A stretch of DNA of 64,000 nt, taken from Uloborus plumipes (taxonomy: Eukaryota; Arthropoda; Arachnida; Araneae; Uloboridae). How positions within the stretch are numbered: position 1 is the first letter of the stretch; the number at the start of each line of letters is the position of its first letter. The stretch lies in the NCBI GenBank assembly GCA_038373865.1, contig JAXGGA010006597.1:1-64000 (forward strand), read 5' to 3'. The notes under the pieces are model-generated. The model did no database searches, had not been told where the DNA came from, and was given only the letters and a program-made list of their open reading frames with translations. Shown piece by piece: positions 61,820 through 64,000 of the stretch. A program made the position numbers and the translations under genes.

Positions 61820-62714
61820 GGAGGCTACGGGTTCTATTCTCACATGAACCCGCGCGATATGAGTATTCGGGATGGGAGGCTGCGGGTTCGATTCCCACGA
61901 GGACCCGCGCTATTTAAGTATACGGGGCAGAAAGCTGCTGGTTCGATTCCCACATGGACCCGCGCGATATAAGTATTCGGGGAGGGAGGCTGCGTTGTTC
62001 GATTCCCACGTAGACCCCTTCGATATAAGTATTCGGAGCAGGAGGGTGCGGGATCGATTACCACGTGGATACGTGCTATAAAAATATACGGGGCGGGAGG
62101 GTGCGGGCTCGATTCCCACGAGGATTCGCGCTATATAAGTATACGGGGCGGGAGGCTGCTGGTTCGATTCCCACGTGGACCCCTGCGATATAAGTATTCG
62201 GGGCGGGAGGGAGCGGGTTCGATTCCCACGAGGAGCAGCGCGATATACGTATACGGAGAGGGAGGCTGCGGGTTCGATTCTCACGTCTCACGTGGACCCC
62301 TGCGATATAAGAATTCGAAGCGGGAGGGTGCGGGTTCGATTCTCACGTGGACCGCGCTATATAAGTATTCTGGGAAGGATTCTGCGGGTTGTTTTGATTC
62401 CTGCGGGTTTGACTGCGGGTTTGTAGGCTCCTGCGATATAAGTATTCGGGGCTGGAGGTGAGGGTTCGATTTCCACGTGGACCCATGCGATAGAAGTATT
62501 CGGGGCGGGAGGAATCGGGTTCGATTCCCACGTGGACCGGCGCGTTGTAAGTATTCGGGGCAGGAGGCTGCGAGTTTGATTTCAAAGTAGACTCCTGCGA
62601 TATAAATATTCGGGATGGGAGGGTGCGGGATCGAAATTCACGTGGACCAACGCTAAACAAGTATTCGGGGCAGGAGGGTGCGGGTTCGATTCCCACGTGG
62701 ACCCGCGCTATATA
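61820..62714. repeat. ~55-bp minisatellite with a tRNA-type B-box in most units
   Basis: About 16 units, anchored by GCGGGTTCGATTCCCACGTG at roughly 55-bp intervals from 61828 to 62681. The other half of each unit reads GCGCTATATAAGTATTCGGG. GGTTCGATTCC is the Pol III B-box (T-loop) consensus; the unit at about 62385 is scrambled. The array is interrupted by the Tc1 insertion at 62715 and probably continues beyond it. Confidence 0.93.
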
Positions 62715-64000
62715 CACTGCTCGACATTGAAAATGCAACACCAAGAAGGAGTGGTCAGAAATTGATGAAATTTGGTAAGAAGACAGAGACAGCATGGAAC
62801 AATAAGTGATATTTATTTCAAAATAAATAAGCAAAATTTAGAGCGAGGACGGCGTCGGCTCAGTAAGCAGTAGGACCACCGCGGACAGCGATGCACGAAG
62901 AAACACGTCTAGGCATCGAGTCAATAAGCCTGCGGATGGTGTCCTGAGGGATGGCACTCCATTCCCTTTCAACCATTTGCCACAGTTCGTCCTCTGAACG
63001 AGGCAGTGACAGGTTCTGCAAACGGCGTCCAATCACGTCCCACACATGTTCGATTGGTGACAAGTAACGAGAGTATGGTGGCCAGGAAAGCATCTGTACA
63101 CCTCGTAGAGCATGTTGGCTGATTCGAGCACTGTGAGGCCGGGCGTTATCCTGTTGAAAAATTGCATTTGGCAGACCCTGAAGGTAGGGGATTGCCACCG
63201 GCCGCAGTACATTATCTACATATCGTTGGGCCGTCATAGTGCCCCGAATACGAACTAGAGGTGGTACGGAATTGTATGCAATAGCGCCCTAAACCATTAT
63301 GCCACGTTGTCGCGCTGTGGAGCGTTCCACAGTTAATGCCAGATTCGATCTTTCTCCACGTCGACGCCACACACGTATGCGATGACTATCGCTGGACAAA
63401 CATAAGCGGGATTCATCTGAGAACACTACGGTTTGCCATTCTGCCATCCACGTCGCTCTGGTCCGGCACCATTCCAAACGTTGGAATCTGTGCTGTGAGG
63501 TCAATGACAGTCTTCTTAGCGGGCGCCGTGATTGCAGGCCACGTGCAACCAGTCGACGGGAAATGGTTCTGGTCGACACAGAAACATCCAAGGTACCTTG
63601 CGCGTGCTGCAGAATCGACGTACAAGTGACTTGCGGGTCCGCCACAGCTTGTCGGTGAATCCGTCGATCCAAGCGGTCTGACGTCACTCTGGCTGCACCT
63701 GCACCCCTCAATGTGGCTACATTTCCTCTTTCCAACCATCTCTGACACAGCCGATGCACAGTGCTTGCATCCATGTGGGTATCAGCTGCAATTTGACGTA
63801 TGGACCAACCTCCCCTTCTCAGTCCGATCACCATACCCCTTGTAAAGTCGTCTATATGCTGGAAGTGTCTTCGTTGAGGACGGCGTGGCATTTCCTCCTA
63901 TCACACGTATCCTTCGAGACAAAAACCAAATTTCTCCGATAATTAGTCTGGCAGAAAAACCAACATGAACATAGCCCACTTTTCAAATTCATTCTCTTAT
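62715..64000 (-). mobile_element. Tc1-type DNA transposon, copy 2 (cut by window end)
   Basis: It starts CACTGCTCGACATTGAAAAT after TA (62713-62714), inside the minisatellite. It is collinear with copy 1 (4557-5976) with few substitutions and no indel noticed until the last bases; the right terminal repeat lies outside the window. The transposase gene has one nonsense mutation. Confidence 0.95.
62860..63891 (-). pseudogene. Tc1-family transposase with one premature stop
   Basis: The same 343-codon frame as copy 1, without frameshifts. Codon 201 (63289-63291) is TAG where copy 1 has TGG (Trp in MVWGAIA). This cuts the protein before the second and third catalytic residues. Downstream, PD in SPDLSPIEH is RY here. 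All other differences noted are single substitutions, so inactivation is recent. The element ends could still be moved in trans by an intact copy. Confidence 0.93.

Noticed and set aside
61910..62834. Long minus-strand frames with repeated GIEPA/GNRTRSLP-like peptide text
   Set aside because: They are translations of the 55-bp minisatellite, open in several frames at once because the repeat lacks stops. No start, splice or family support.

Overview
The window looks like nuclear DNA of a large, AT-rich, transposon-laden arthropod genome. I think an arachnid, probably a spider, is most likely, but nothing here proves the species. The reasons are kilobase-scale introns, canonical GT-AG exons spread over 50 kb, and a repeat load of Tc1, mariner, hAT and piggyBac-like elements, Helitrons and tRNA-derived SINEs. 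There is no bacterial or viral gene organisation.

One host gene is present, on the + strand. It has six exons (7041-7322, 16506-16583, 32048-32314, 33688-33797, 50848-51094 and 57561-57733) that join in phase into 385 codons plus a stop. They encode Ig domain 1, an acidic linker, Ig domain 2, Ig domain 3 split over two exons, a transmembrane helix and a 24-residue basic cytoplasmic tail with no kinase. The domain order and several signature stretches identify it as fibroblast growth factor receptor-like 1 (FGFRL1). The 5' exon or exons with the signal peptide were not found and probably lie outside the window.

Layout. 1-1735: ~170-bp satellite carrying a CRE-like palindrome, the last two units inverted. 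3104-4010: internally deleted mariner. 4557-5976: intact Tc1-type transposon with a 343-aa transposase, inserted in a TA microsatellite. 7041-57733: the FGFRL1 gene. Its introns hold nested elements, among them a 1.37-kb palindrome just upstream of the Ig2 exon, a 3.3-kb Helitron 23 bp downstream of the Ig3a exon, several hAT-type elements with exact 8-bp target duplications, piggyBac-like elements at TTAA, and two copies of one SINE family. 58559-60097: hAT-type elements. 60098-61795: a second giant palindrome. 61820-62714: a ~55-bp minisatellite in which most units carry a Pol III B-box. 62715-64000: a second Tc1 copy with one nonsense mutation, cut by the window edge.

The gene product is expected to be a kinase-less FGF co-receptor or decoy at the cell surface. 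The rest of the sequence is mobile and repetitive DNA with no visible cellular function, although the palindromes and the B-box array could affect transcription or RNA folding. All element boundaries were read by eye from terminal repeats and target-site duplications.
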